Shown: positions 21,846 through 29,687 of the stretch, piece by piece
Layout: every line of letters starts with the position of its first letter
How positions within the stretch are numbered: the first letter of the stretch is position 1
IMG/VR virus record: IMGVR_UViG_3300046750_000033
Location: 1 to 35,115 of that record
Length of the DNA: 35,115 nucleotides
Direction: 5' to 3' (one strand)
From: a virus
The notes under the pieces: generated by a model
What the model saw: the letters and a program-made list of their open reading frames with translations, nothing else
The model's database searches: none
What the model was told of the DNA's origin: nothing
Translations under genes and position numbers: made by a program

Positions 21846-21994
21846 TGACGGAACAGCAGTTAGAGCAGTGGATACGGGACAACCCGTGGAAAGCCAATGT
21901 GATCTGTCCTGCTGGGGGTATAGGGTTTATGATGTTCATTATGTACACTTGTGTGCAGATCATAGATTCTTTTTTGACAGGTAAATTCATTTAG
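21842..21994 (+). CDS. Small single-helix membrane protein (50 residues)
   Basis: The ATG overlaps the preceding stop as ATGA (a second ATG follows at once). The product starts MMTEQQLEQWIRDNPWKAN; a hydrophobic helix spans about residues 20-41 (VICPAGGIGFMMFIMYTCVQ), then FLTGKFI. Fourth small membrane protein in this arm. Its last codons contain the -35 box of the ssb promoter. Confidence 0.62.
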   Translation: MMTEQQLEQWIRDNPWKANVICPAGGIGFMMFIMYTCVQIIDSFLTGKFI

Positions 21995-22002
21995 TGTATA
22001 CT
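21974..22002 (+). promoter_or_regulatory. Strong sigma70-type promoter for the replication operon
   Basis: TTGACA at 21974-21979, 17-bp spacer, TATACT at 21997-22002, about 50 bases upstream of ssb. The -35 is perfect and the -10 differs by one base. A 13-bp palindrome (21998-22010) overlaps the -10 box and start region, so the promoter is likely repressible. Confidence 0.88.
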
Positions 22003-22010
22003 ATTAGTAT
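21998..22010. promoter_or_regulatory. 13-bp palindrome ATACTATTAGTAT over the ssb promoter -10
   Basis: Arms ATACTA and TAGTAT around one central T form a perfect dyad. It begins one base into the TATACT hexamer. Just downstream, ATGCAAT occurs twice (22014-22020, 22023-22029). A repressor or host factor bound here would block transcription. Confidence 0.55.
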
Positions 22011-22054
22011 GATATGCAATAATGCAATCATGAAACGATGACGGAGATTATTCC

Positions 22055-22432
22055 ATGACAGCAACAACAATCGAAGGCGTAGTTAACTTCAGCAACCTAA
22101 CCCAACATGACGTATTCAATGGGCAGGACACTGGTCAGTACTCATTGACCATTACGATGACTGAAGATGACGCCTCAGCGTTGTCCGCAATGGGGGTCAA
22201 GATCAAAGACTACCAAGGCGCTAAACAACGTAAGTTTAAATCTAAGTACGACGTAAAAAGCTTTGACGAAGACGGTAACCCTTATGGTGGTGAGATCCCT
22301 TACAACTCTAAGGTACGTCTCAAGTACAAGCTTGGGCCAGCACATCCAGTACACGGTGTGTCAACCTATCTCGAAGCAGTGAAAGTCCTTGAGGAAGCTG
22401 AGATGGCTGTGGGCGATGCCGCAGACTTCTAA
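22055..22432 (+). CDS. ssb: Single-stranded DNA-binding protein (gp2.5-like)
   Basis: The 125-residue protein starts MTATTIEGVVNFSNLTQHD and shows the strand pattern of an OB fold (YSLTITMTEDDASAL; KVRLKYKLGP). The tail is short and acidic and ends in Asp-Phe (VGDAADF), the signature of T7 gp2.5-type SSBs that dock to the polymerase and helicase. It is half the length of T7 gp2.5. It is the first gene behind the strong promoter and overlaps the primase-helicase start. It would coat single strands at the fork. Confidence 0.8.
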   Translation: MTATTIEGVVNFSNLTQHDVFNGQDTGQYSLTITMTEDDASALSAMGVKIKDYQGAKQRKFKSKYDVKSFDEDGNPYGGEIPYNSKVRLKYKLGPAHPVHGVSTYLEAVKVLEEAEMAVGDAADF

Positions 22433-24035
22433 GTTTGTACGTCACGAGAGTTGTCCGGAGTGTGGTTCTTCGGACGCTCTCGCTATCTACGACAACGGAG
22501 GCCAACACTGCTTTGGCTCCGGTTGTGACTACCATGTATTTGGAGACGGTGAAACACCAATGACGACTCAAGAACTACCAAAGGCTAAACCCCTGAACAT
22601 GGGTGGTGTAGTAGCGGCAATACCTCAGCGTAGACTCTCGCAGGAAACCTGTAGCCGCTTTGGTGTTACCGTTGAGTACTCCAGCACAGGGGAGATTCAA
22701 AAGCATTACTACCCTTACTACAACGGCGAGTCAGGGGAAGTGTGTGCAGCTAAGGTGCGTGACGTAAAAACCAAAGGATTCCACGCAACCGGAGACATGT
22801 CCGGTGCTGGTTTCTTTGGACAGCAGCAGTGTAGCGGTAATAAGTACATCACAATCACCGAAGGAGAACTCGACGCACTCAGTGTGTACGAGATGTTCAA
22901 CAAACAGTACGACGTGGTTTCCCTACGGTCAGGTGCTAGTAATGCCGCCAAGGAAATCAAAGAACAGCTAGAGTGGCTTGAGTCGTACGAAAACATTGTT
23001 ATTTGTTTCGACAATGACAAAGCAGGAGATTCGGCTCTGGAGCAAGTTAAGGACCTCTTTAGTCCTAACAAGCTAAGGATCTGTAAACTTCCTGTGAAGG
23101 ACGCCAGTGACATGCTCATGGCTAACAGGGTTAAGGACTTTACGCAAGCATGGTGGAATGCGAAAGTTTACCGACCCGACGGCATTGTAGCAGGTACTGA
23201 AACATGGGACACTCTGGTAGAGAAAAGACAGGTGAAGTCCATCCCGTATCCTTGGGAAGGTCTAAACCACATCACAAGGGGACATAGACCTTATGAGTTG
23301 GTCACGATCACAAGCGGCAGTGGTATGGGAAAGTCCCAATTTATCAGAGAAATTGAGTACGATCTACTACGCCGATGCGAAGGCAATATTGGAGTCTTGG
23401 CGCTTGAGGAAGATCTGGCCCGAACAAGCCTTGGTATCATGTCGGTGGCGGCAAACAGGCCCCTACACTTGGAAGAGGACACGCCTGTGGACCAACTTCG
23501 ACCTTTTTGGGAGGCCACACTGGGCACAGGACGTTACTACTTATTCGACCATTGGGGGTCTACTTCAGCAGATAACTTGCTCGCCCGTGTTCGCTACATG
23601 GCAAAAGCGCTTGACTGCAGGTACGTCGTACTGGACCACCTGTCCATCGTCGTGTCTTCCCAAGAGTCCGGAGACGAGCGTAAGGCCATTGACGAGATCA
23701 TGACCAAGTTACGTACGCTTGTGGCAGAGACAGGCATTGGTCTGTTCCTCGTGTCACACCTTCGTCGATCCCAAGGTAAGGCACACGAGGACGGTGCTCA
23801 GATATCCTTGGGTGAACTACGGGGTAGTCAGGCGATTGCACAACTGTCCGACATAGTAATAGGTATGGAGCGTGACCAGCAGAACGCTAACGAAGACATC
23901 AGGAACACGACTACTGTTCGAGTCCTAAAGAATCGTTACACTGGTGAAACCGGACCAGCGTGTTACTTACAGTACGACAGAAGTACCGGAAGAATGACAG
24001 AAGTAGCTAATCCTGAAGTAGGAGCAGACTTTTGA
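22416..24035 (+). CDS. T7-like primase-helicase
   Basis: I chose ATG 22416 (MPQTSKFVRH, 539 residues), which places the zinc finger at the usual distance; a TTG at 22389 is in frame but less plausible. The zinc site is Cys13, Cys16, Cys32, Cys37. The Toprim primase core has Glu149/Glu151 (TEGELD) and Asp199/Asp201 (FDNDKAG). The RecA-like helicase core has Walker A SGSGMGKS (300-307), Walker B Asp407 (VVLDHLS), His448 (SHLRR) and an ELRGSQ motif. All expected residues are intact; T7 gp4 has 566. It unwinds the fork and makes primers, and overlaps SSB by 17 bases. Confidence 0.93.
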   Translation: MPQTSKFVRHESCPECGSSDALAIYDNGGQHCFGSGCDYHVFGDGETPMTTQELPKAKPLNMGGVVAAIPQRRLSQETCSRFGVTVEYSSTGEIQKHYYPYYNGESGEVCAAKVRDVKTKGFHATGDMSGAGFFGQQQCSGNKYITITEGELDALSVYEMFNKQYDVVSLRSGASNAAKEIKEQLEWLESYENIVICFDNDKAGDSALEQVKDLFSPNKLRICKLPVKDASDMLMANRVKDFTQAWWNAKVYRPDGIVAGTETWDTLVEKRQVKSIPYPWEGLNHITRGHRPYELVTITSGSGMGKSQFIREIEYDLLRRCEGNIGVLALEEDLARTSLGIMSVAANRPLHLEEDTPVDQLRPFWEATLGTGRYYLFDHWGSTSADNLLARVRYMAKALDCRYVVLDHLSIVVSSQESGDERKAIDEIMTKLRTLVAETGIGLFLVSHLRRSQGKAHEDGAQISLGELRGSQAIAQLSDIVIGMERDQQNANEDIRNTTTVRVLKNRYTGETGPACYLQYDRSTGRMTEVANPEVGADF

Positions 24036-25666
24036 TCTACCTTGACCTTGAGGCCAACGGTTTAACTCCCGACACCATTTGGTGTGTTGTAACACGGGAG
24101 AACGGTGTTTCACAGGTACATACCAACCGTAGTACCCTCTGTGAGGCTCTGGCTGGCTCTGTGAGCGTTTGTGGACACAACCTGATAGGTTATGACCTCC
24201 CAGTGCTAAAGCGTCTCTGGGGGCTTTCTGTGGCTCCTGAGAGGGTAGTGGACACACTGGTGTTGTCACGTTTGTTTGACCCAAGCAGACAGGGTGGACA
24301 CTCGTTGAGGGCTTGGGGTGAAACCTTGGGCTTCCCAAAGGGTGACCATGACGACTGGTCGTGTTTGTCTCCCGCTATGATTGACTACTGCATACAGGAC
24401 GTAGCAGTCACAGAGTCAGTACATCAGCAGCTTGTCAAGGACATGCAAGATTTTGACCCTAAGTGTATCGAATTGGAACACAAGGTTCAGTTTGCAGTCC
24501 AACAACAAGAGCGCAATGGTTGGGTCTTAGATCAGCAATTGGCTAATGAGTTATGTGCAACATTCAAGGAAGGCATGAATGCAATTGAAGCCGAACTACA
24601 AGAGATGTTCCCGCCCATTGTCGAAGAAAGGATTTCTGAAAAGACAGGGAAACGACTTAAGGACAAAGTTACAGTTTTCAATGTTGGGTCCAGACAACAA
24701 GTGGCAGAACGACTTGCAACTAAGGGTGCGAAGTGGAACGAGAAGACGCCAAGCGGAAAGCCCGTTGTCGATGAAAAGACGCTTAAGGAGAACAACCACG
24801 TCCCTGAGGCAGGAAAAGTTTTGGAGTACCTTACTCTTCAAAAGCGATATGCGCAAGTACATTCTTGGTTAGAAGCCGTTAAGGAGGACGGTAGAGTACA
24901 CGGTCGTGTCATTAGTAACGGAGCAGTAACAGGTCGAATGACACATCAGAGTCCCAACATGGCCCAAGTCCCAGCAAGCCACAGTCCTTATGGACATGAG
25001 TGTCGCTCCTGCTGGACTGTACCTGAAGGGAAGAAGCTAGTAGGTTTCGACGCTAGTGGCCTTGAGCTACGAATGTTGGCGCACTACATGGACGACAAGG
25101 AGTTTACCAATGTCCTCCTCACCGAAGACATTCATACACGAAACCAAATGGCTGCAGGGCTTGAAACAAGACCTCAAGCAAAGACTTTCATATACGCTTT
25201 CCTCTACGGGGCTGGAGATGCCAAAATTGGAAGTGTCGTTGGAGGAAGCGCAAGAGATGGCGCAGATCTTAAACAGCGATTTCTCCGAAATACACCTGCT
25301 CTTGAAAGTCTACGAGAACGGGTTACTAGAGCATCTCAGCGAGGCTATCTCAGAGGACTTGATGGTAGAAGGCTTAGAGTTAGATCTGAACATGCTGCAT
25401 TGAATACTCTGCTCCAAGCAGCAGGTGCAATCGTAATGAAAAAAGCACTGGTGATCTTGGACGACTACGCACAGCAGTGGAACATTGACTATAAATTCAT
25501 AGGTAACATTCATGACGAAGTACAATCGGAGGTGGCTGCAGACCAAGCAGAGAAGTTTGGCTGGCTCGCAGTGGAGTGCCTCAAGGCGGCAGGCGTGGAG
25601 TATAACCTTAGATGCCCCCTTGACGGAGAATACAAAGTCGGTACAACATGGGCGGAGACACATTAA
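24032..25666 (+). CDS. Family A DNA polymerase with 3'-5' exonuclease
   Basis: The gene starts with TTG at 24032, overlapping the helicase stop (TTGA), with GGAG seven bases upstream. The exonuclease residues are Asp5 and Glu7 (YLDLEA), Asp55 (HNLIGYD) and Asp123 (YCIQDV). Polymerase motif A is Asp340 (GFDASGLELR). Motif B has Arg380, Lys384 and Tyr388 (RPQAKTFIYAFLYGAG). Motif C is His494-Asp495-Glu496. Tyr388 matches Tyr526 of T7 and position 762 of E. coli Pol I. With 544 residues it is about 160 shorter than T7 gp5 (704), with a small region between exonuclease and thumb. It replicates the genome. Confidence 0.93.
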   Translation: MIYLDLEANGLTPDTIWCVVTRENGVSQVHTNRSTLCEALAGSVSVCGHNLIGYDLPVLKRLWGLSVAPERVVDTLVLSRLFDPSRQGGHSLRAWGETLGFPKGDHDDWSCLSPAMIDYCIQDVAVTESVHQQLVKDMQDFDPKCIELEHKVQFAVQQQERNGWVLDQQLANELCATFKEGMNAIEAELQEMFPPIVEERISEKTGKRLKDKVTVFNVGSRQQVAERLATKGAKWNEKTPSGKPVVDEKTLKENNHVPEAGKVLEYLTLQKRYAQVHSWLEAVKEDGRVHGRVISNGAVTGRMTHQSPNMAQVPASHSPYGHECRSCWTVPEGKKLVGFDASGLELRMLAHYMDDKEFTNVLLTEDIHTRNQMAAGLETRPQAKTFIYAFLYGAGDAKIGSVVGGSARDGADLKQRFLRNTPALESLRERVTRASQRGYLRGLDGRRLRVRSEHAALNTLLQAAGAIVMKKALVILDDYAQQWNIDYKFIGNIHDEVQSEVAADQAEKFGWLAVECLKAAGVEYNLRCPLDGEYKVGTTWAETH

Positions 25667-25995
25667 TGGAAATGAGTAAGAGCAGAAAAGGAGACTTTGC
25701 GGAGTTCTATGCAGTTACTTGGCTTTGGGACAACGGGTACGAAGTGTTTCTAAACGCAGGCTGCTCAGGGCCTATTGACATGATTGCTACAAAAGATGGA
25801 GAAACAGTTCTAATTGACGTAAAGACTTCTCAGTACGATCCTAGAAACGATCTCTGGACCGTACGTTCATATAGAAGTGACCAGCAAAAAAAGTTAGGTG
25901 TTGTTTACTTGCTTTTTGACGCAGAAACACGTAAACTTAGATGGGTTAACCATAGAGATGCAGAAGACAAGCAATTAGGACTGGAATTAGTATGA
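25666..25995 (+). CDS. Small PD-(D/E)xK nuclease
   Basis: I chose the ATG at 25666, which shares a base with the polymerase stop (TAATG) and has GGAG nine bases upstream; an ATG at 25648 is in frame but lies inside the polymerase gene. The 109-residue protein has Glu13 (DFAEF), Asp38 (GPIDMI) and Asp51-x-Lys53 (LIDVKTS), the PD-(D/E)xK catalytic set. Small single-domain proteins of this kind often act as Holliday-junction or flap nucleases. Direct coupling to the polymerase suggests a role in replication or recombination. Substrate unknown. Confidence 0.75.
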   Translation: MEMSKSRKGDFAEFYAVTWLWDNGYEVFLNAGCSGPIDMIATKDGETVLIDVKTSQYDPRNDLWTVRSYRSDQQKKLGVVYLLFDAETRKLRWVNHRDAEDKQLGLELV

Positions 25996-26858
25996 AGAAT
26001 GTATACACATTAGTAGACGACATCTACAAACTTGTTAAGACCAAGAGAGTAGACAAAGACGTTGACATCGAAGAGTGCATAGACCTATTCGGTGAAAACG
26101 TGAAGGACCTTATGCGTAAGGAGTTTGGACAGAGACGTGCTTGGGACGGTCGTAAGTTACGTATGTCCAACATAGGCAAGGGAGACCGCTTCTTATGGAA
26201 TCACTACAACAATGTTCAGAAGTCAGAGGAGATGCAAGGACATACGCTTGTTAAGTTCCTTTACGGTCATCTGATTGAAGAACTATTACTATTCCTAACG
26301 AGGGCATCAGGACATGAGGTTACCGCCGAACAGAAGCAGTGTGAAATCAAGGGCATTACGGGTTCTATGGACTGCAAAATTGACGGTGTTGTCACAGACG
26401 TTAAGAGTGTTTCGAGCTACGGGTTTAAGAAATTCAAAGACGGTACTCTGGCTTACGATGATCCATTTGGATACGTCGCTCAAATTAAAGGATATGCAGA
26501 GGCAGAAGGTCAGACAACTTTTGGCTGGCTTGCGATGGACAAGCAAAACGGACACCTAACGTACCTCATGTACGATCAGGAGGACACTCAAGCCCCTGTG
26601 TACGAGAAGATAGGGTTTGACATCACAGACCGCATTGAGCACGTACAGTTAATGGTGGAGAAGCAAGAGCCGCCAAAGCAGTGCTACGAGCCAAAGCCAG
26701 ACGGCAAGAGTGGTAACATGAAGTTGGACATCGGTTGCTCGTACTGTGCGTACAAGAAAGCCTGTTGGCCCGGCCTACGTGCCTTCTCTTATTCAACAGG
26801 TCCAAGGTTTTTAACGGAGGTGGTCAATGAGCCGAAGGTCCAAGAAATCAGCATTTAG
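25992..26858 (+). CDS. Cas4/RecB-like exonuclease with four-cysteine cluster
   Basis: The 288-residue protein has His93 and Glu96/97 (YGHLIEE), Asp127 (GSMDCKIDG), Asp136-x-Lys138 (VTDVKS) and Gln164 (VAQIKGY), the PD-(D/E)xK core of the RecB/Cas4 clan. Four C-terminal cysteines (Cys231, Cys249, Cys252, Cys258) could hold an iron-sulfur cluster, as in Cas4 and AddB. It overlaps the upstream nuclease by four bases (ATGA). In the phage it could degrade host DNA to supply nucleotides or process ends, taking the place of T7 gene 6 exonuclease. No CRISPR or cas1/cas2 is present. The family is clear, the substrate is inferred. Confidence 0.8.
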   Translation: MKNVYTLVDDIYKLVKTKRVDKDVDIEECIDLFGENVKDLMRKEFGQRRAWDGRKLRMSNIGKGDRFLWNHYNNVQKSEEMQGHTLVKFLYGHLIEELLLFLTRASGHEVTAEQKQCEIKGITGSMDCKIDGVVTDVKSVSSYGFKKFKDGTLAYDDPFGYVAQIKGYAEAEGQTTFGWLAMDKQNGHLTYLMYDQEDTQAPVYEKIGFDITDRIEHVQLMVEKQEPPKQCYEPKPDGKSGNMKLDIGCSYCAYKKACWPGLRAFSYSTGPRFLTEVVNEPKVQEISI

Positions 26859-27216
26859 AAGCACGTTTGAAGAAGATGTCAGCAAGATACTGAAGGATTT
26901 TGATTATGAACCATTCACGGTCCCTTACGTTATTAGTCGGTCTTACCGTCCTGATTTCGTACATAATGCTTCCGGTACTCTTGTTGAATGCAAAGGATAT
27001 TTTCGGGACGGAGACACGAAGAAGTACACCAGTGTTAGAGACAGTCTCCCCGAAGGACAAGAGCTAGTGTTTGTTCTGATGTCGCCCAACAAAAAGATAC
27101 GAAAAGGTGCCAAAATGACAATGGCACAATGGTGTGACAAAGAAGGAATACTATGGTATAATATAGAGACATTACAGGAGTTGATTAACTATGTCACTAA
27201 CACTAGAGGAAGTTAA
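26827..27216 (+). CDS. T7 endonuclease I-like Holliday-junction resolvase
   Basis: The 129-residue protein starts MSRRSKKSAFRSTFEEDVSK, matching the AFRSGLEDKVSK region of T7 gp3 as I recall it. The catalytic residues are Glu15, Asp43 (YRPDF) and Glu54-x-Lys56 (VECKG), the same set as in the T7 enzyme (149 residues). It resolves branched replication intermediates before packaging. GGAGG lies seven bases upstream, inside the end of the Cas4-like gene (32-base overlap). A promoter for the next genes is embedded in its 3' end. Confidence 0.88.
   Translation: MSRRSKKSAFRSTFEEDVSKILKDFDYEPFTVPYVISRSYRPDFVHNASGTLVECKGYFRDGDTKKYTSVRDSLPEGQELVFVLMSPNKKIRKGAKMTMAQWCDKEGILWYNIETLQELINYVTNTRGS
27134..27162 (+). 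promoter_or_regulatory. Sigma70-type promoter inside the endonuclease I gene
   Basis: GTGACA (27134-27139), 17-bp spacer, TATAAT (27157-27162) with the extended -10 TGG in front. It points at the 58-residue gene, DUF3310 gene and NrdJ, and would allow their expression apart from the replication genes. Confidence 0.68.
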
Positions 27217-27367
27217 GGAACGCCTCTTGAAAACCTTAGACCCGGACGACCTGCTGGAGGCCCTACAGATAACCTCAGAAGAGATGCTGGACAGGTTTGA
27301 GGACAAGCTAATCAACAGACTAGATGTGTTTGAACAAGAGCTAGAGGAGGAAGAAAATGAGTATTGA
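27191..27367 (+). CDS. Small acidic helical protein (58 residues)
   Basis: AGGAG nine bases before the ATG supports the start (MSLTLEEVKERLLKTLDPDD). The protein is an acidic helix pair with LLEALQITSEEMLDRFEDKL, a pattern I recall from short proteins of many T7-like phages. It overlaps endonuclease I by 26 bases and the DUF3310 gene by 11 bases. It is first behind the promoter at 27134-27162. Function unknown; the charged, regular helices suggest an oligomeric protein. Confidence 0.78.
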   Translation: MSLTLEEVKERLLKTLDPDDLLEALQITSEEMLDRFEDKLINRLDVFEQELEEEENEY

Positions 27368-27635
27368 CGATGCGACTCCTGCAGAGTGGGACGGGATTTC
27401 TATACTGAAGAAGACGAAGAAGGTAGACCCTGTAGACCAACCTGACCACTACAACAAAGGATCAATCGAAGCTATCGAAGCAATCAAAGCGTCCATGCCT
27501 GAACATGAGTTCAATGGTTATCTCAAGGGTAACGCACTGAAGTACCTCTGGCGCTATGACTACAAAGGTAAACCAGTGGAGGACTTACGTAAATGCCGCT
27601 GGTACATCGAACGACTAATCAAGGAACTAAATTAA
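27357..27635 (+). CDS. DUF3310 protein (putative nucleotide kinase, T7 gp1.7-related)
   Basis: The core VDQPDHYNKGSIEAIEAI, then NGYLKGNALKYLWRYDYKGK and DLRKCRWYIERLI, is the DUF3310 domain. It occurs alone in many phages and in T7 gp1.7, a nucleotide kinase. GAGGAAG precedes the ATG. With 92 residues it is close to the minimal domain. It overlaps the NrdJ start as TAATG, so it probably works in the same nucleotide pathway. Catalysis in this short form is not proven. Confidence 0.82.
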   Translation: MSIDDATPAEWDGISILKKTKKVDPVDQPDHYNKGSIEAIEAIKASMPEHEFNGYLKGNALKYLWRYDYKGKPVEDLRKCRWYIERLIKELN

Positions 27636-29506
27636 TGGACGCATATCAACAGTACATACACAAGTCACGCTACGCTCGTTACCTACCAGAGGAACAGCGA
27701 CGGGAGACTTGGGAAGAAACAATTGACCGCTACCTAAACTTCTGGATTGAGAAGGGTAAGCTAACACTAGAGCAGGCTAACGGTATCTTTGCAGACATTC
27801 ATGACATGGGTGTTATGCCTTCCATGCGAGCACTTATGACTGCTGGAGAAGCACTAGACCGTGACAATGTAGCTGGGTTTAACTGCTCCTACATGCCTAT
27901 CGACCACCCTAAAGCATTTGATGAGATGATGTACGTTCTCATGTGCGGCACTGGAGTGGGCTTTAGTGTAGAGCGTCAGTACGTAACAAAATTACCAGAA
28001 GTAGCAGAGGAATTCCATGATACCGATACAGTTATACATGTCGCCGACAGCAAAATTGGATGGGCTAAAGCTTACCGGGAACTTGTTAGCTTGTTGTATT
28101 CAGGCCAACTTCCGAAATGGGACGTGTCTGGAGTACGACTTGCAGGGGCAACCCTTAAGACCTTCGGAGGTAGAGCATCTGGTCCAGAACCTCTTGTCGA
28201 TTTGTTCAACTTCACAGTCAGCGTCTTTCGGGAAGCTGCTGGACGTAAACTTAGCTCCATTGAGTGCCACGATATCTGCTGTAAGATTGCACAGATCGTC
28301 GTTGTCGGAGGTGTACGCAGGTCCGCTCTCATCAGTCTGTCTAACCTCACTGACGATAGACTCCGACGATGCAAGTCAGGCCAGTGGTGGCAGGATAACC
28401 CTCAGCGAGGACTAGCGAACAACAGCGCATGTTATACAGAGAAGCCAGACTTTGAGGCGTTTTTAAATGAGTGGAAAAGTTTATACGAGTCCCGCTCCGG
28501 AGAACGAGGAATGTTCTCTAGAGTCGCAAGTCAAAAGCAAGCTGCAAAGAACGAGCGACGAGATGCTACCTATGATTTTGGAACTAATCCATGCTCAGAG
28601 ATCATCCTCAGGCCCTACCAGTTCTGCAATCTATCGGAAGTTGTTGTCAGGGCAGGAGATACGCTGTCGGACCTCAAACGAAAAGTACGTGTTGCAGCTA
28701 TCCTTGGGTCTCTTCAGGCTACGCTAACCGACTTCCGCTACCTACGTAAGGTGTGGCAGAAGAATACAGAAGAAGAAGCACTGCTGGGTGTATCACTAAC
28801 AGGCATCATGGACCATGCCGTGTTGTCAGGGAGGGAAGATCGTGAGAAACTTAAAGATTGGCTCGTGGCTCTCAAAGAGGAGGCGATTAGTACTAATAAG
28901 GAATGGGCTACTAAGCTTGGTATTAATATTAGCACTGCCATCACTGCTGTTAAACCTTCCGGTACTGTTAGTCAGCTGGTTGATTCTGCTTCTGGCATCC
29001 ACCCTAGATACTCAGATCAATACATTAGACGAGTTAGAGCAGATGCAAGAGACCCGCTCTGCCAAGTCCTAGAAGCCGCTGGAGTGCCCGTAGAGGACGA
29101 CGTAATGTCACCCACTACCAAGGTATTCTCCTTCCCCATAAAGTCGCCTGAGGGGGCTGTAGTGGCCTCTGAGATGGGTGCTATGGAGCAACTTGAGCTT
29201 TGGGAGATCTATCAGGACTTCTGGTGTGAACATAAGCCGTCAATGACGTGTTACTACCGTGACGATGAGTTCCTTGAGGTGGGTCAGTGGTTGTACAACA
29301 AGTTCGACAAGATCAGTGGCGTAAGCTTCCTGCCTTACTCAGAGCATACGTACCAACAGGCTCCTTATGAACCTATTGATCTAGAGACGTTTGAGAAGTT
29401 GAAGGAGGAGTTTCCTGAGACCATCGACTGGAACATCTCTGAGAACTCTGACATGACTGAAGGGTCGCAACAGTTGGCTTGTACAGGTAATAACTGCGAG
29501 TTGTAA
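27635..29506 (+). CDS. nrdJ: Adenosylcobalamin-dependent (class II) ribonucleotide reductase
   Basis: I chose the ATG at 27635, which shares a base with the DUF3310 stop (TAATG), giving 623 residues. Key residues match the monomeric Lactobacillus enzyme: Cys84 (GFNCSYM), Cys320 and Glu322 in NPCSE, Cys331 (QFCNL) and the C-terminal pair Cys616/Cys621 (CTGNNC). The spacing 320-331 and 616-621 equals that of Cys408-419 and Cys731-736 in the 739-residue Lactobacillus leichmannii enzyme, so activity is likely. It makes deoxynucleotides for phage DNA. It needs vitamin B12 coenzyme, so the host must make or import cobalamin. A terminator follows. Confidence 0.92.
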   Translation: MDAYQQYIHKSRYARYLPEEQRRETWEETIDRYLNFWIEKGKLTLEQANGIFADIHDMGVMPSMRALMTAGEALDRDNVAGFNCSYMPIDHPKAFDEMMYVLMCGTGVGFSVERQYVTKLPEVAEEFHDTDTVIHVADSKIGWAKAYRELVSLLYSGQLPKWDVSGVRLAGATLKTFGGRASGPEPLVDLFNFTVSVFREAAGRKLSSIECHDICCKIAQIVVVGGVRRSALISLSNLTDDRLRRCKSGQWWQDNPQRGLANNSACYTEKPDFEAFLNEWKSLYESRSGERGMFSRVASQKQAAKNERRDATYDFGTNPCSEIILRPYQFCNLSEVVVRAGDTLSDLKRKVRVAAILGSLQATLTDFRYLRKVWQKNTEEEALLGVSLTGIMDHAVLSGREDREKLKDWLVALKEEAISTNKEWATKLGINISTAITAVKPSGTVSQLVDSASGIHPRYSDQYIRRVRADARDPLCQVLEAAGVPVEDDVMSPTTKVFSFPIKSPEGAVVASEMGAMEQLELWEIYQDFWCEHKPSMTCYYRDDEFLEVGQWLYNKFDKISGVSFLPYSEHTYQQAPYEPIDLETFEKLKEEFPETIDWNISENSDMTEGSQQLACTGNNCEL

Positions 29507-29512
29507 ACAAAA

Positions 29513-29530
29513 GGGGGCCTTAGTGCCCCC
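29513..29530. terminator. Bidirectional intrinsic terminator between the two arms
   Basis: GGGGGC (29513-29518) pairs with GCCCCC (29525-29530) around a six-base loop. In the plus direction it ends with GTTCTTTC; in the minus direction the stem is followed by TTTTGTTT, the better T-run. It therefore stops both the NrdJ transcript and the late transcript that reads past 29688. Confidence 0.8.
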
Positions 29531-29549
29531 GTTCTTTCAAGGTGTGTTT

Positions 29550-29684
29550 ATGAACATTAAACGTGATATTGAGATACGCATAAGAGTACTTGAGAACAAA
29601 CTACATAAGTCTATCCCCGCAGCCCGAAATAACGAGATACGGGGAGAGATCATGGGCCTGAAGTGGGTGCTAGAGCGTCTCTAG
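29550..29684 (+). CDS. Small basic helical protein (44 residues)
   Basis: A 44-codon frame (MNIKRDIEIRIRVLENKLHK, then AARNNEIRGEIMGLKWVLERL) lies between the terminator and the convergent late gene. Upstream AAGG is weak. The heptad pattern (IEIRIRVLENKL) suggests a coiled coil. It lies after the terminator, so expression depends on read-through or an unseen promoter. I recall similar short proteins in phages but cannot name a family. Confidence 0.5.
   Translation: MNIKRDIEIRIRVLENKLHKSIPAARNNEIRGEIMGLKWVLERL
29670..29684. other. Perfect CTAGAG-CGT-CTCTAG hairpin at the end of the right arm
   Basis: Six-base arms with three-base loop; the stem extends with two G-U and two G-C pairs. It covers the stop of the 44-residue gene and faces the end of the late arm at 29688. 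It lacks a T-run, so it is a helper hairpin rather than a full terminator. Confidence 0.5.
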
Positions 29685-29687
29685 TGC

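Noticed and set aside
25992-26858. Cas4-like protein as evidence for a phage CRISPR system
   Set aside because: No cas1, cas2 or repeat-spacer array is in the genome; Cas4-clan exonucleases are common replication/recombination genes in phages.
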